A stretch of 64,000 nt of DNA from Oscillospiraceae bacterium (GTDB lineage Bacteria > Bacillota > Clostridia > Oscillospirales > Ruminococcaceae): assembly GCA_900752435.1 (NCBI GenBank), contig CAADVD010000016.1:1-64000 (forward strand). The letters are read 5' to 3'. Positions 17,033 through 25,162 of the stretch are shown here, piece after piece. A program made the position numbers and the translations under genes. The first letter of the stretch is position 1, and every line of letters starts with the position of its first letter. Below the pieces are notes generated by a model. The model did not search any database. It saw only the letters and a program-made list of their open reading frames with translations, and was not told where the DNA came from.

Positions 17033-17797
17033 TTAATTCCATTTTATTAATTTTTTACGAAGCCATCTGAGAAAATCATCCATAAGTTTACCAAAAATTC
17101 CGACAAGGAGCATACCGAGGATTACAATATCCGGTCGGGAAAGGCTTCTTCCGTTTGAAAGCATATAGCCAACACCCTTTGTAGCGCCGATCATTTCTGC
17201 TGCAACGACAGAAACCCATGCATTCCCGACACCGAGTCTTACTCCTGTCATAATCGAAGGAAGCGCGCCGGGGATAATTATTTTTGTAATTAAGTGTGAT
17301 TTTGGGGTTTCATACACCTTTGCAAGCTCAAAATATTTTTTGTCTATTGTTCTTACACCGTCAACCGTGTTTAGAAAAATAGGGAATACGGCGCCGATAA
17401 ATATTATGAATATCTTTGAATCCTGTCCTATGCCAAACCATAAAATAGCAAGAGGAATCCATGCGATGGGCGGAATGGGCTTTAAAATCTGAATTATAAG
17501 ATCGGTAAAAATATCAAATTTAGTAAATACAGTAACACATATTCCAACTGTAAAAGCAACAAGAAAAGCAAGTAAAAATCCTTCAAGAACGAGTAAAACG
17601 CTTACCCCGATATTTGTAAAAAGCTGGCCGTTTTTTATATATTCAATCGTTGTTTGAACGATTTTTTCGGGTGTCGGCAGTGTATATGGCTTAAGCTTTC
17701 CTGCGACGCTGTAGCCTTCCCACACAATAAGTATTATTACAGGCAGAGCAAAGTATAAAACCCAATATCCAAAGCTTCTTTTTTTCTTTTCTTCCAT
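17033..17797 (-). CDS. NitT/TauT-type ABC transporter permease (system 1)
   Basis: A 254-residue membrane protein with about six helices. The cytoplasmic EAA loop (ELAKVYETPKSHLITKIIIP) is that of the nitrate/sulfonate/taurine permease family. RBS AAAGGAGC. A hairpin separates it from the binding-protein gene. Confidence 0.92.
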   Translation of the reverse strand: MEEKKKRSFGYWVLYFALPVIILIVWEGYSVAGKLKPYTLPTPEKIVQTTIEYIKNGQLFTNIGVSVLLVLEGFLLAFLVAFTVGICVTVFTKFDIFTDLIIQILKPIPPIAWIPLAILWFGIGQDSKIFIIFIGAVFPIFLNTVDGVRTIDKKYFELAKVYETPKSHLITKIIIPGALPSIMTGVRLGVGNAWVSVVAAEMIGATKGVGYMLSNGRSLSRPDIVILGMLLVGIFGKLMDDFLRWLRKKLIKWN

Positions 17798-17813
17798 AAT
17801 GTGCTCCTTTGCA

Positions 17814-17849
17814 AAAAGGGCATAAATCAGAACTGAATTATGCCCTTTT
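17814..17849 (-). terminator. Internal terminator after the system 1 binding-protein gene
   Basis: A 12-bp stem AAAAGGGCATAA/TTATGCCCTTTT followed by T on the minus strand lies between the binding protein and the permease. Such hairpins commonly leave the binding protein more abundant than the membrane parts. Confidence 0.65.
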
Positions 17850-17858
17850 GTAAAATGA

Positions 17859-18893
17859 TTAATTCAAGCTATCTAAATATTCGGTATTGATAAAACTTGA
17901 AATATCAACATCTTCGGAAATGATTCCTGCTTCGAGAGAGAAATCCTTAACTGCAGTGATTTCAGCAATATCATCTTCGGTAAGCTCAGTTGAGTATTCG
18001 AAGTTGTCAATAATTTTTCTCATAAGATCCTTATCAACGCCAAAATCTTCGGCTACCGCCTCAGCAGCTGCATCAGGATCGGATTCCAAAAGTTCGTTTC
18101 CTCTATTTAAGGCACGAATCCAAGCTCTAACAACTTCAGGATTCTCATCTGCATAATCGGTGAGTATGTAAGTAATCATATTACCTCTCTTAACCCCAGT
18201 ACCGTCTGCGAGAACTCTTGCAGTGCCATCACTTGTGAGCTGAGAAATGTACTGCTCCCAGATAACAATTGCATCAACTTCACCGGAAGCGAGTGCAGCT
18301 GATTGGTCGCCTGCACCTAAATTTATGGATTCAACGTCATTCAAACTGAGTCCTTCATTGGAAAGAAGCACTGCAAGCAAATGCTGAGCGTAGGAACCTG
18401 TTGCATAAGCTACCTTCTTGCCCTTCAAATCTGCAACGCTTGTCAAATCGGAATTGGACTTAACGAGAACTGCAAGACCCTTTTCACCATAAGCAACGTT
18501 TGAAATGATTTCAATCGGTTGACCCGATGATTTTGCAATTATGGCTGGAAGGTCCGCCATGAATCCCAGATCAGCTTCGCCTGCGGCAACAGCTTCATTT
18601 ACGAGAGGACCGGATTTGAATTCGTTCCATGTGTATGATGCGCCTATTGCATCAAATTCTTCCTGTAAATAGCCTTTTTCATAAGCTACGTAAATCGGCG
18701 TATAAAGAGGATATGGTTGAGCCGCGATTCTTAATACCGCTCCTTCGCTGTTTGTTCGAGGAGCGTCTGTTGCTTCCACACTTACACTACTTTCATTTTT
18801 CGAATCCGTACCAGCTGTTTCTCCGCATCCAACCAACGAAAGTATGGACAAGCTTGCCGCTAAAGTAAGTGATAAAATCTTTTTTAAATTCAT
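17859..18893 (-). CDS. NitT/TauT-type substrate-binding lipoprotein (system 1)
   Basis: A 344-residue precursor with the lipobox LVGC (Cys23). The mature part has features of SsuA/TauA/NMT1-like binding proteins: PLYTPIYVAYEKGYLQEEF, GEADLGFMADLP, LKGKKVAYATGSYAQHLL and GEVDAIVIWEQY. The ligand is unknown. Known ligands of the family include nitrate, sulfonates, pyrimidine precursors and guanidine. It is first in its operon with a promoter at 18960-18988. Confidence 0.9.
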   Translation of the reverse strand: MNLKKILSLTLAASLSILSLVGCGETAGTDSKNESSVSVEATDAPRTNSEGAVLRIAAQPYPLYTPIYVAYEKGYLQEEFDAIGASYTWNEFKSGPLVNEAVAAGEADLGFMADLPAIIAKSSGQPIEIISNVAYGEKGLAVLVKSNSDLTSVADLKGKKVAYATGSYAQHLLAVLLSNEGLSLNDVESINLGAGDQSAALASGEVDAIVIWEQYISQLTSDGTARVLADGTGVKRGNMITYILTDYADENPEVVRAWIRALNRGNELLESDPDAAAEAVAEDFGVDKDLMRKIIDNFEYSTELTEDDIAEITAVKDFSLEAGIISEDVDISSFINTEYLDSLN

Positions 18894-18922
18894 AAATATT
18901 CTTTCCTTTCTTAAAGCCTGTT

Positions 18923-18988
18923 TTCATATCTGTTTAATATGAACTGATTTCGAGTTTCTATTATAGTCATCTTGAGAAAAAAAGTAAA
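18923..18988 (-). promoter_or_regulatory. Promoter and inverted repeat of the system 1 operon
   Basis: Minus strand: -35 box TTTACT (18983-18988), 17-base spacer, TATAAT (18960-18965). Downstream in the leader is a perfect inverted repeat TTCATAT-7-ATATGAA (18923-18943), a possible repressor site. Confidence 0.6.
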
Positions 18989-19045
18989 TATGAATAATTT
19001 TTATTTTTTTTCATAGGAAAACGCCATGCAAAAAACTTTTGAAGA

Positions 19046-19078
19046 TAAAAGGCCCCCGACCGTCAGTTGCGATCGGGG
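19046..19078 (-). terminator. Second hairpin after the ureohydrolase gene
   Basis: Stem CCCCGACCG/CGATCGGGG (one wobble) followed on the minus strand by CCTTTTATC. Confidence 0.6.
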
Positions 19079-19110
19079 TGTCCCTCAAAATGCCCATGCG
19101 GTACTGCTTC

Positions 19111-19154
19111 AACAAAAAATCTCCTAATGTAAATTCACTCTACATTAGGAGATT
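19111..19154 (-). terminator. Terminator of the ureohydrolase operon
   Basis: A perfect 14-bp stem AATCTCCTAATGTA/TACATTAGGAGATT followed on the minus strand by TTTTTG. Confidence 0.85.
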
Positions 19155-19185
19155 TATGATCATAGATTCCCGTCGCAAAATGGGA

Positions 19186-20286
19186 TCATCCATGTTTATA
19201 AAAAGAATCGTTCAACACCATATTGCTGAGCACATTGATAATGCAGCGCGCCGCCGCAATGGACGTAATCTCACTGACGTCAAACGGAGGAGATACTTCC
19301 ACAACATCCATTCCGCAGACCCCTGGAGCGGTAACAAGCCGCAAAAGCTTTAACAATTCCCGTGGAAGCATTCCGCCGAAATCCGGAGTGCCCGTTCCAG
19401 GACAGAAAGCCGCATCGAGAACATCGATATCCAAACTGAGATAAACAGCTTTACATCCCTTCCATGCAATGTCCAAGGCAAGCTCGGCAATGGCATCAAT
19501 CCCGTATTTGTCGATATCCTCCATGGAAATCATCGTGGAACCGCTGTCACGGCTGTATCTTGACCACGACTTGCACCAGTTTCCACCCATACCGATTTGC
19601 ACCAGATTTTTAGCGGACAGATTCGGAAGATGCGTGGAATAATACCATTCCGTACCGTGCATTTTTTCATCCATTTGAATGCTGTCACAGTCACCGTGAC
19701 GGTCAATGTGAATCACGCCAATGTTACCGTCCACATACGGAGAAATTCCTCTTAGGCTTGGATAGGTGGTGGAATGGTCTCCCCCCAGAATAATCGGGGT
19801 GACCCCCTGCGAGAAAAGATACCCTATTCCTTTTGAAATCTGGTCAAATGTTTTTTCGGCGTTTGCTGGAATGGTATAAATATCGCCGACATCGCAAAAC
19901 TTCAAGCTCTCGCTCAAATCCACACCGTAATCAGGGTTATAGGGAGAAAACTGAATGGAAGCCCGGCGTATCCCCTGCGGTCCAAGCCTTGTACCAGAAC
20001 GATTGGAGGTTCCGCTGTCGTAGGGTATTCCCACAATGGCCGCTTGGTATTTCGAGACATCATGCACATCGGTACAGAAATCACATTTTAAAAATGGTTC
20101 CAATCCGCTGAATGTTGGTCCCATCGAGGTTCTGGCAAAACAGCTGATTCCTTCAGAAGTAATGCTGTCGGCCGGTTCTAATCCATTTTTGACAGCAAAC
20201 TCCGACAATTTGGAAAATCTGGTATTGCCCGTATTGTCAATATTCAGAGCGTTTTTTTGCGCAAGGAATTCATTTCTATCAAGCAT
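19186..20286 (-). CDS. Arginase-fold ureohydrolase, guanidine-hydrolase/agmatinase-like
   Basis: A 366-residue enzyme of the arginase fold. All binuclear-metal ligands are present: His171 in GGDHS, Asp195, His197 and Asp199 in HIDRHGD, and Asp286 and Asp288 in SLDIDVLD. PGTGTPDFGG and GMDVVEVSPPFD are also kept. The second motif has Arg where most agmatinases have Ala (DAHxD), and there is an extra N-terminal segment of about 60 residues. The family splits urea from guanidino compounds. With an adjacent NitT/TauT binding protein, free guanidine is the best-fitting substrate, by analogy with cyanobacterial GdmH loci. Agmatine, guanidino acids or creatine remain possible. RBS AAGGAAA; 21 bases after the binding-protein gene. 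Confidence 0.8.
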   Translation of the reverse strand: MLDRNEFLAQKNALNIDNTGNTRFSKLSEFAVKNGLEPADSITSEGISCFARTSMGPTFSGLEPFLKCDFCTDVHDVSKYQAAIVGIPYDSGTSNRSGTRLGPQGIRRASIQFSPYNPDYGVDLSESLKFCDVGDIYTIPANAEKTFDQISKGIGYLFSQGVTPIILGGDHSTTYPSLRGISPYVDGNIGVIHIDRHGDCDSIQMDEKMHGTEWYYSTHLPNLSAKNLVQIGMGGNWCKSWSRYSRDSGSTMISMEDIDKYGIDAIAELALDIAWKGCKAVYLSLDIDVLDAAFCPGTGTPDFGGMLPRELLKLLRLVTAPGVCGMDVVEVSPPFDVSEITSIAAARCIINVLSNMVLNDSFYKHG

Positions 20287-20307
20287 ATTCTATATTTTCC
20301 TTTCAAA

Positions 20308-21342
20308 TTATTCCATGCTCATTGCTTTTTCAACAATCTCAGCATTGACAATTCCCGACATGTCCACTTCATTGTCAATCATGCCTCTTTCAAGCAAGAA
20401 GGAACAAATGTCCTGCATCGTTGCAGTCCATTCGCCGGAAGTCAGCATGGCATCCGTTTCTTCTGCGGAAAGCATCTGCAGCTTATCCATAGTAGCGATA
20501 AAGTCTTCTGGCGATGTTTCCAATCTTTTGGCCATAATTTCAGCGGCCTCCTGCTGATGATTGTCATAATAATCAATGGCATCAAACCAGCATTTCATAA
20601 TTTTCGCAACATCATCGCTGCGCTCTTCACAGACCGCCCCGCTAAATGCGATGCAGTCATTGACAAGATCCGGCGTATCGGACGTATCGGTAACAATGTG
20701 CGAACCATCGCCGGAACTTGTGATGATGCTTACAAACGGCTCAAACGTTGTAGCTGCATCAATCTGTCCCGACAACAGCGCTGGCGCAACCTCAGACGGG
20801 CCAAGATTGACAAGATTAAAATCATCGATATCATATCCATTTTGTTCAAGCAAAAGAGTAAGGTAAATATGACTAATTGTATCAAGACCCACACCGATGT
20901 TCTTGCCTTTCAGCGATTCGATGGTGTCGTATCCTTTGGCCGCTACCAGTGCATCTGCACCCACGGATTTGTCTGCAATGGCGACTACATCAAGGTCAAC
21001 GCCCATCGAATACGGTGCAATGGTTTCAAAAGACGAGAAAAACGCGCCGTCCAATTCCCCTGCATTAAATGCGGTAGGCACATCCGTATAGGATGCAAAA
21101 TCAACAAGTTCAACGTTTACCCCCGCATCTTCAAAGTAACCAAGCTCTTCTGCAAGCGCTAAGTACATGCATGGATTCCAAGCAACAAGCGCAACCTTAA
21201 TCGGTTCTTCACCGGATGCGGAGCCAGTTGTATTTTGAGAGGCTGTACTTTCCGAAGGCTCTCCGGAACACGCCGCAAGCGATCCTGCAAACAAAAATGC
21301 CGCTGTCAGCACAGATACCGCCTTGATAAATTTTTTCATCAT
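20308..21342 (-). CDS. NitT/TauT-type substrate-binding lipoprotein (system 2)
   Basis: A 344-residue precursor with lipobox LAAC (Cys25). Family features include KVALVAWNPCMYLALAEELG, GELDGAFFSS, LKGKNIGVGLDTISHIY and GQIDAATTFEPF. It lacks its own permease and ATPase here; those are most likely the pair at 25305-26925. It is co-transcribed with the ureohydrolase, so its ligand is probably that enzyme's substrate. RBS AGGAGGAGG. Confidence 0.9.
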   Translation of the reverse strand: MMKKFIKAVSVLTAAFLFAGSLAACSGEPSESTASQNTTGSASGEEPIKVALVAWNPCMYLALAEELGYFEDAGVNVELVDFASYTDVPTAFNAGELDGAFFSSFETIAPYSMGVDLDVVAIADKSVGADALVAAKGYDTIESLKGKNIGVGLDTISHIYLTLLLEQNGYDIDDFNLVNLGPSEVAPALLSGQIDAATTFEPFVSIITSSGDGSHIVTDTSDTPDLVNDCIAFSGAVCEERSDDVAKIMKCWFDAIDYYDNHQQEAAEIMAKRLETSPEDFIATMDKLQMLSAEETDAMLTSGEWTATMQDICSFLLERGMIDNEVDMSGIVNAEIVEKAMSME

Positions 21343-21470
21343 GATTCCTCCTCCTGCAAGCTTTCCTGTTGTTCACTTCAAAACAGGAATCTTCCTATCT
21401 GAAAGTTTGGTGTCTCCAAAATTCATTTTAAGTCATTGTTCCTCATCGCCATTGATTAAGAACAACAAAA

Positions 21471-21538
21471 CAGCCGACCGAAGACGCACGAATATTACTG
21501 ACCTGAACAATAATATTCTGTTTCTCTTCGATCGGCTG
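21471..21538 (-). terminator. Promoter-proximal attenuator of the system 2/ureohydrolase operon
   Basis: The outer stem CAGCCGATCGAAGA/TCTTCGGTCGGCTG and inner stem GAATATTA/TAATATTC are separated by a small internal loop and followed on the minus strand by TTTTGTTGTT. The hairpin starts about 50 bases after the predicted transcription start; a 128-base leader to the binding-protein gene follows, with no other recognisable element. Confidence 0.75.
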
Positions 21539-21597
21539 CTAAATGCGTAAAATCATCAAGCATTCCGAAAAATGAATTCTGTTTTGAACACAATTTC

Positions 21598-21626
21598 ATT
21601 TTACACGCCGTAAGCACATTTGTCAA
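21598..21626 (-). promoter_or_regulatory. Promoter of the system 2/ureohydrolase operon
   Basis: Minus strand: -35 box TTGACA (21621-21626), 17-base spacer, -10 box TAAAAT (21598-21603). It sits just past the adenine deaminase stop codon. Confidence 0.7.
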
Positions 21627-21633
21627 CTGGCTA

Positions 21634-23415
21634 CTATGAACGAATAATTTTGGATACCGGGTCTATTATTTTGTGCGAATTCACATCAATCAATCCCATG
21701 TCGGTCAATCCAAGGACGGGAATAGAAGAACAAGTCGCCACAATCAAATACGTGACGAGCATAGGATTCATACTTCCCATTTCCGCAATCTTCGCCGCAA
21801 ATTCTTCAGAAAAACGTATTTCAGCATCAAGGGAACCGCTTCCCATGATGCCTGCTATTGGATATTTCAGCATAGCCGTAATTTTGCCGTCGATGCAAAT
21901 GGCCGCGCCTCCGCCCATTTTTTCAACAGCACGAGCAGCCGTCAGCATGTCCTTATAGTTGACGCCGCATGTGACGAGATTGTTTCCCTCCTGCGCCATG
22001 GATGCCGCCACAGCACCACGAGTGATGCCCAAACCGCTGATAAAGCCATGCCCTATGTTCCCGACTTTGCCGTAACGCTCAATGACAGCCAACGGCAGAA
22101 TGTCGTGCTGAATATCAGGATTTGCCATTCCATTCTTCGCTTCCATGACTGCTGTAGTTTGTTCTGTCATCAGACTTTCCTTTCGGATTTTCATCACAAC
22201 GGCCTCAAATCGTGAACACTCTTTGGGAAGCGGAACGGCTAAATCCGCTTCCGTCATATTTTTCGGCAGAATCACGGTTTTGCACAGACTGGGATAGTGC
22301 CGCTCAAAATCTGTTTCTACAGAAGCCACCAGCTTTCCCTGTTCAGCGACCAGCTTTCCACCAAAGTAAACCTGCTGAATGTCCAATTGTTCCAAACTGT
22401 CAAACAGAATAAAATCGGCAAAACGCCCTGGTGCAACTGAACCAATGAAATGTTCCTGCCCAAAATGACGTGCTGCATTTAAAGTCGCCAGCTTGATCGC
22501 TTTTATGGGATTCATTCCGCATTTTATGGCCAACCGAACGGCGTGATCGATGCACCCGTTTTGTTTGATGTCCGCAGGCGCTTTATCATCGGTGCAGAAC
22601 ATCAAACCGTCCGTTGGAATGTTGTGTTTTACAACACCTGTAATCAGAGGGACGCAATTGGGTTCGATGGTTCCCTCCCGCACAAACACTGGCATTCCAA
22701 GAGAAAGTCGTTCGTACAGCTCCTCAAACGTTTCGCTCTCATGGTCATCGGACAATCCTGCCGCAACTGCCGCGCAAAGTTCATCATGACGCAAAGCTGG
22801 ACAATGTCCGTTGACTGGTTTGCCCAGCGAATAGGCGGCGGCAATTTTTTGCAAGGTCTTTTCGCTGTACAAATCCGCACCATTTACTTCTCCAAGAGAA
22901 TGCACATCCATGGACTGCATCAGCTCCCCTGTCGTTTCAGGAGAAAAATAGCCCCCAGCCGTTTCCATCCCTTCTGCCGCCGGAACACGTGACGGAAACT
23001 GAAGGTAACTTCTCAACGGCAGTCTTTCGAGCATCCGGCAGAAATCGCGTATGCCATCCGCGCCAGCCGCATTGGCAATCTGCATGGGATCCGTAAAAAT
23101 ACATCCCGTTCCATGCGGAACAGCACCCTCACAATATGCGGCAGGCGAAAGATGGGAGGATTCAATGTGCATGTGTGCATCAATCAAGGACGGTGCAAGG
23201 AACAAACCGCCGCAGTCGATTTTTTCCACAGCATCGGGTTCAAAGCTTGGACAGACCGAAACGATTACCCCATCTACAACACCCACACAAGCGTTTTCCA
23301 TTACACTTTCCGTATACACATTCACCAACCGCGCATGATAAAAAAGCTGATTAAACGGAATCTCCCCCTTTGCCGCTAAAACCCGCTTTTTTAATCTTTC
23401 CGCTGTCATTTTCAT
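21634..23415 (-). CDS. ade: Adenine deaminase
   Basis: A 593-residue amidohydrolase of the AdeC/YerA type, with the metal motif IDAHMHIESS, CTDDKAPADI, APGRFADFILF, and the C-terminal adenine-deaminase domain (MVTCGVNYKD-like region, ASMAQEGNNLVTCG). It converts adenine to hypoxanthine and ammonia. Its start codon overlaps the stop of the upstream DUF2294-like gene (ATGA), so the two are translationally coupled. Confidence 0.9.
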   Translation of the reverse strand: MKMTAERLKKRVLAAKGEIPFNQLFYHARLVNVYTESVMENACVGVVDGVIVSVCPSFEPDAVEKIDCGGLFLAPSLIDAHMHIESSHLSPAAYCEGAVPHGTGCIFTDPMQIANAAGADGIRDFCRMLERLPLRSYLQFPSRVPAAEGMETAGGYFSPETTGELMQSMDVHSLGEVNGADLYSEKTLQKIAAAYSLGKPVNGHCPALRHDELCAAVAAGLSDDHESETFEELYERLSLGMPVFVREGTIEPNCVPLITGVVKHNIPTDGLMFCTDDKAPADIKQNGCIDHAVRLAIKCGMNPIKAIKLATLNAARHFGQEHFIGSVAPGRFADFILFDSLEQLDIQQVYFGGKLVAEQGKLVASVETDFERHYPSLCKTVILPKNMTEADLAVPLPKECSRFEAVVMKIRKESLMTEQTTAVMEAKNGMANPDIQHDILPLAVIERYGKVGNIGHGFISGLGITRGAVAASMAQEGNNLVTCGVNYKDMLTAARAVEKMGGGAAICIDGKITAMLKYPIAGIMGSGSLDAEIRFSEEFAAKIAEMGSMNPMLVTYLIVATCSSIPVLGLTDMGLIDVNSHKIIDPVSKIIRS

Positions 23416-24131
23416 TGTGCCGGCTCCCCTTTCAGAAAAATATAACAGCTGTCACTATAAATATTCACATCACAAAACACATCTGTATACGTTACTTTAT
23501 CCGTACTGTAATCGCCGATGTGCGTTTCCATGGCATGCTGAATCATTTTCAGATAAAAGATTTTATTTGCCTCAATCATCTCGGCATCGTTCATAAAGGG
23601 CGTTTCCGTAAAGGAGCCTAAAAACTGTTCCGCACAGATTAACAGGCAATTATCGCAAAAATAGGCATTTACAAGTTTGGGTATTCCGCCGGTATGCTTT
23701 TTAAAAAACGTCCGCACATGATGCTGAATAAATTGCAGCTCTGCACCATGAATCGCATTGTCGTCTTCAACGTATCGATCCAGTACAAGAAAAATGACGC
23801 CGTTGTTGTTTTTAATGTGAAAATCACAGAGCATATCCATCACATTGTAGTCCGAACTGACTTGCAAAGCACCGCGTATGACATCGATGGAATTGCGAAG
23901 CATTTTCTGATAATAGGTTCTCATGGCCGAACACATCATGCCATCTTCAAGGAGCTTGCCATCGTAAAAAGCCCCCTGTACATACCCATACACACGGACA
24001 GCAATCACATTTCCGGCCATAAAAACATACTGCCTTTCTGGTCCTTTCCCCGAAAGCTCACGAAAAATTCTTCCGATCACCGGTGGCAGTGTCCTTTTGA
24101 TATTATTTTCCATACAACTATCCTTCCTCAT
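23412..24131 (-). CDS. Tandem DUF2294 (MpsC)-like protein
   Basis: A 239-residue soluble protein read as two similar units. The first (about 15-115) has LSGKGPERQYVFMAGNVIAV, and the second (about 130-239) has FFKKHTGGIPKLVNAYFCDN; both end in a hydrophobic strand (GVIFLVLD, SCYIFLKG). This is the pattern of the DUF2294 family, whose role is poorly known. There is no signal peptide. It is first in an operon with adenine deaminase and may be a sensor or accessory protein. The family call is from memory of the pattern, not a search. Confidence 0.55.
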   Translation of the reverse strand: MRKDSCMENNIKRTLPPVIGRIFRELSGKGPERQYVFMAGNVIAVRVYGYVQGAFYDGKLLEDGMMCSAMRTYYQKMLRNSIDVIRGALQVSSDYNVMDMLCDFHIKNNNGVIFLVLDRYVEDDNAIHGAELQFIQHHVRTFFKKHTGGIPKLVNAYFCDNCLLICAEQFLGSFTETPFMNDAEMIEANKIFYLKMIQHAMETHIGDYSTDKVTYTDVFCDVNIYSDSCYIFLKGEPAQ

Positions 24132-24156
24132 CTTGCAGGCATCAAATATGCTTTTC

Positions 24157-24185
24157 AGAATAGCAAAAAATCAAACGGTTGTCAA
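24157..24185 (-). promoter_or_regulatory. Promoter of the DUF2294-like/adenine deaminase operon
   Basis: Minus strand: -35 box TTGACA (24180-24185), 17-base spacer, -10 box TATTCT (24157-24162). Confidence 0.7.
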
Positions 24186-24246
24186 TCTGAACAATCGACA
24201 ATTCATTTCAGAATAATTTTCCAGGTGACAAATTTTTTTAAATTGC

Positions 24247-24275
24247 TTGACAAAAATAATTCGCCGTGCTAATAT
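24247..24275 (+). promoter_or_regulatory. Promoter of the PII/ABC/MATE operon
   Basis: -35 box TTGACA (24247-24252), 17-base spacer, -10 box TAATAT (24270-24275). The 14 bases TGCTAATATAAGCA around the -10 are identical to those of the small-RNA promoter at 2134-2147. Confidence 0.7.
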
Positions 24276-24295
24276 AAGCAACGACAAACATGTAC

Positions 24296-24337
24296 AAAGG
24301 CGTATTCTGTAACTAATGTGCGGAATACGCCTTTTTT
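24296..24337 (+). terminator. Promoter-proximal attenuator of the PII operon
   Basis: The 12-bp stem AAAGGCGTATTC/GAATACGCCTTT with a 15-base loop is followed by a T run. It starts about 14 bases after the predicted transcription start and more than 100 bases before the first gene. Confidence 0.75.
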
Positions 24338-24345
24338 GTTATGTG

Positions 24346-24409
24346 AAACGGATACCTGAGCCGTTTAGCATTTGTGCTGTGACTGCGGATACCTGAGCCG
24401 TAGGCACAG
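24346..24409 (+). promoter_or_regulatory. Twin hairpins with an identical 9-base loop
   Basis: Hairpin A (24346-24366) is AAACGG-ATACCTGAG-CCGTTT. Hairpin B (24377-24409) has the core CTGCGG-ATACCTGAG-CCGTAG, extended by CTGTG/CACAG across one mismatch. The loops are identical and the stems differ, so pairing rather than stem sequence is kept. They lie in the leader of the PII operon, between the attenuator and the ribosome site. The arrangement resembles two-hairpin regulatory RNAs, but the loop fits neither the ACGR loops of guanidine-II riboswitches nor the ANTAR hexaloop. Confidence 0.6.
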
Positions 24410-24451
24410 TTATTTAAAATTTATTTTATGATTATTTAGGAGTAGATATAT

Positions 24452-24778
24452 ATGAAAATGGTAAAAGCAATTGTAAGGCCGGAAAAAGTAAGCGACATTC
24501 TGGTTGCACTCGTGGAAAACAAAATTTATGCCGCAACAAGAAGCAGTGTTCTTGGAAGAGGAAAACAACAAGGCCTGAAAGTCGGCAATATTCACTATGA
24601 AGAAATCCCAAAAGAATGCATCAGCATTGTGGTGGAAGACGAACAAGTGGATTTGGTCGTTTCCGTAATCTCCAACGCCGCAAAAACCGGCAAAGAAGGC
24701 GCTTACGGTGACGGAAAAATCTTTGTTCTTCCGGTCGAAATGGCCGTCACCATCAGCAGCGGCGAAGCTGTGCTGTAA
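24452..24778 (+). CDS. PII-family protein, NifI1-like
   Basis: A 108-residue PII protein: MKMVKAIVRPEKV opens it, GRGKQQGLKVGN and YEEIPKECISIVVEDE form a shortened T-loop region without the uridylylated Tyr, and YGDGKIFVLPV is the nucleotide-binding B-loop. These features match NifI1 rather than GlnB/GlnK. PII proteins sense ATP/ADP and 2-oxoglutarate and regulate partners by contact. It precedes a NifI2-like gene and an ABC importer; no nif gene is present. RBS AGGAG. Confidence 0.8.
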   Translation: MKMVKAIVRPEKVSDILVALVENKIYAATRSSVLGRGKQQGLKVGNIHYEEIPKECISIVVEDEQVDLVVSVISNAAKTGKEGAYGDGKIFVLPVEMAVTISSGEAVL

Positions 24779-24802
24779 TTCCAGAAAGGATCGTGATGCG
24801 AA

Positions 24803-25162
24803 ATGAAAGAAGTTTTAATATACATCCGTCCCAATAAATATTTTTCAACTAAGGATGCCTTAAATCAGGCGGGATTTGGCGCGTTCAGCAGTGAAAATGT
24901 ATTGGGCAGAGGCAGTCATGAAGTCGTCTGCGAAGTCAACTACACCACCAATACGGAGCATCCACTTCCCATTCACTCCAATCTGGTAGCGAAAAAACAA
25001 ATTTCACTGGTTGTCCGGGACACGGATGTTAAAAAGATTATTGATATTGTGGTCAATGAAAATAAGACCGGCAATCACGGAGACGGAAAAATTTTTGTAT
25101 TGCCTGTTACCGAAACCATCCGAATCAGAACTGGCGAAAAGAACGACAACGCGCTGGTATAA
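24803..25162 (+). CDS. PII-family protein, NifI2-like
   Basis: A 119-residue PII relative with the NifI2 layout: KEVLIYIRPNKY, NVLGRGSHEV, a longer T-loop that ends ISLVVRDTDVKK, TGNHGDGKIFVLPV, and the ending ETIRIRTGEKN. It follows the NifI1-like gene by 24 bases. In methanogens the NifI1-NifI2 pair controls nitrogenase; here the likely target is the ABC importer or an enzyme of the island, which is an inference. RBS AGAAAGGA. Confidence 0.8.
   Translation: MKEVLIYIRPNKYFSTKDALNQAGFGAFSSENVLGRGSHEVVCEVNYTTNTEHPLPIHSNLVAKKQISLVVRDTDVKKIIDIVVNENKTGNHGDGKIFVLPVTETIRIRTGEKNDNALV

Noticed and set aside
24346..24409. ANTAR-target dual hairpin
   Set aside because: The spacing and twin loops are suggestive, but the loop is nine bases without the A1/G4 hexaloop pattern and the terminator lies upstream rather than overlapping the second hairpin. 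Kept as unknown.
18894..24451. Guanidine-I (ykkC), guanidine-II and guanidine-III riboswitches near the guanidine-type genes
   Set aside because: The conserved core words and ACGR loops were looked for in all leaders of the island and not seen; the twin hairpins before the PII gene have a different loop.
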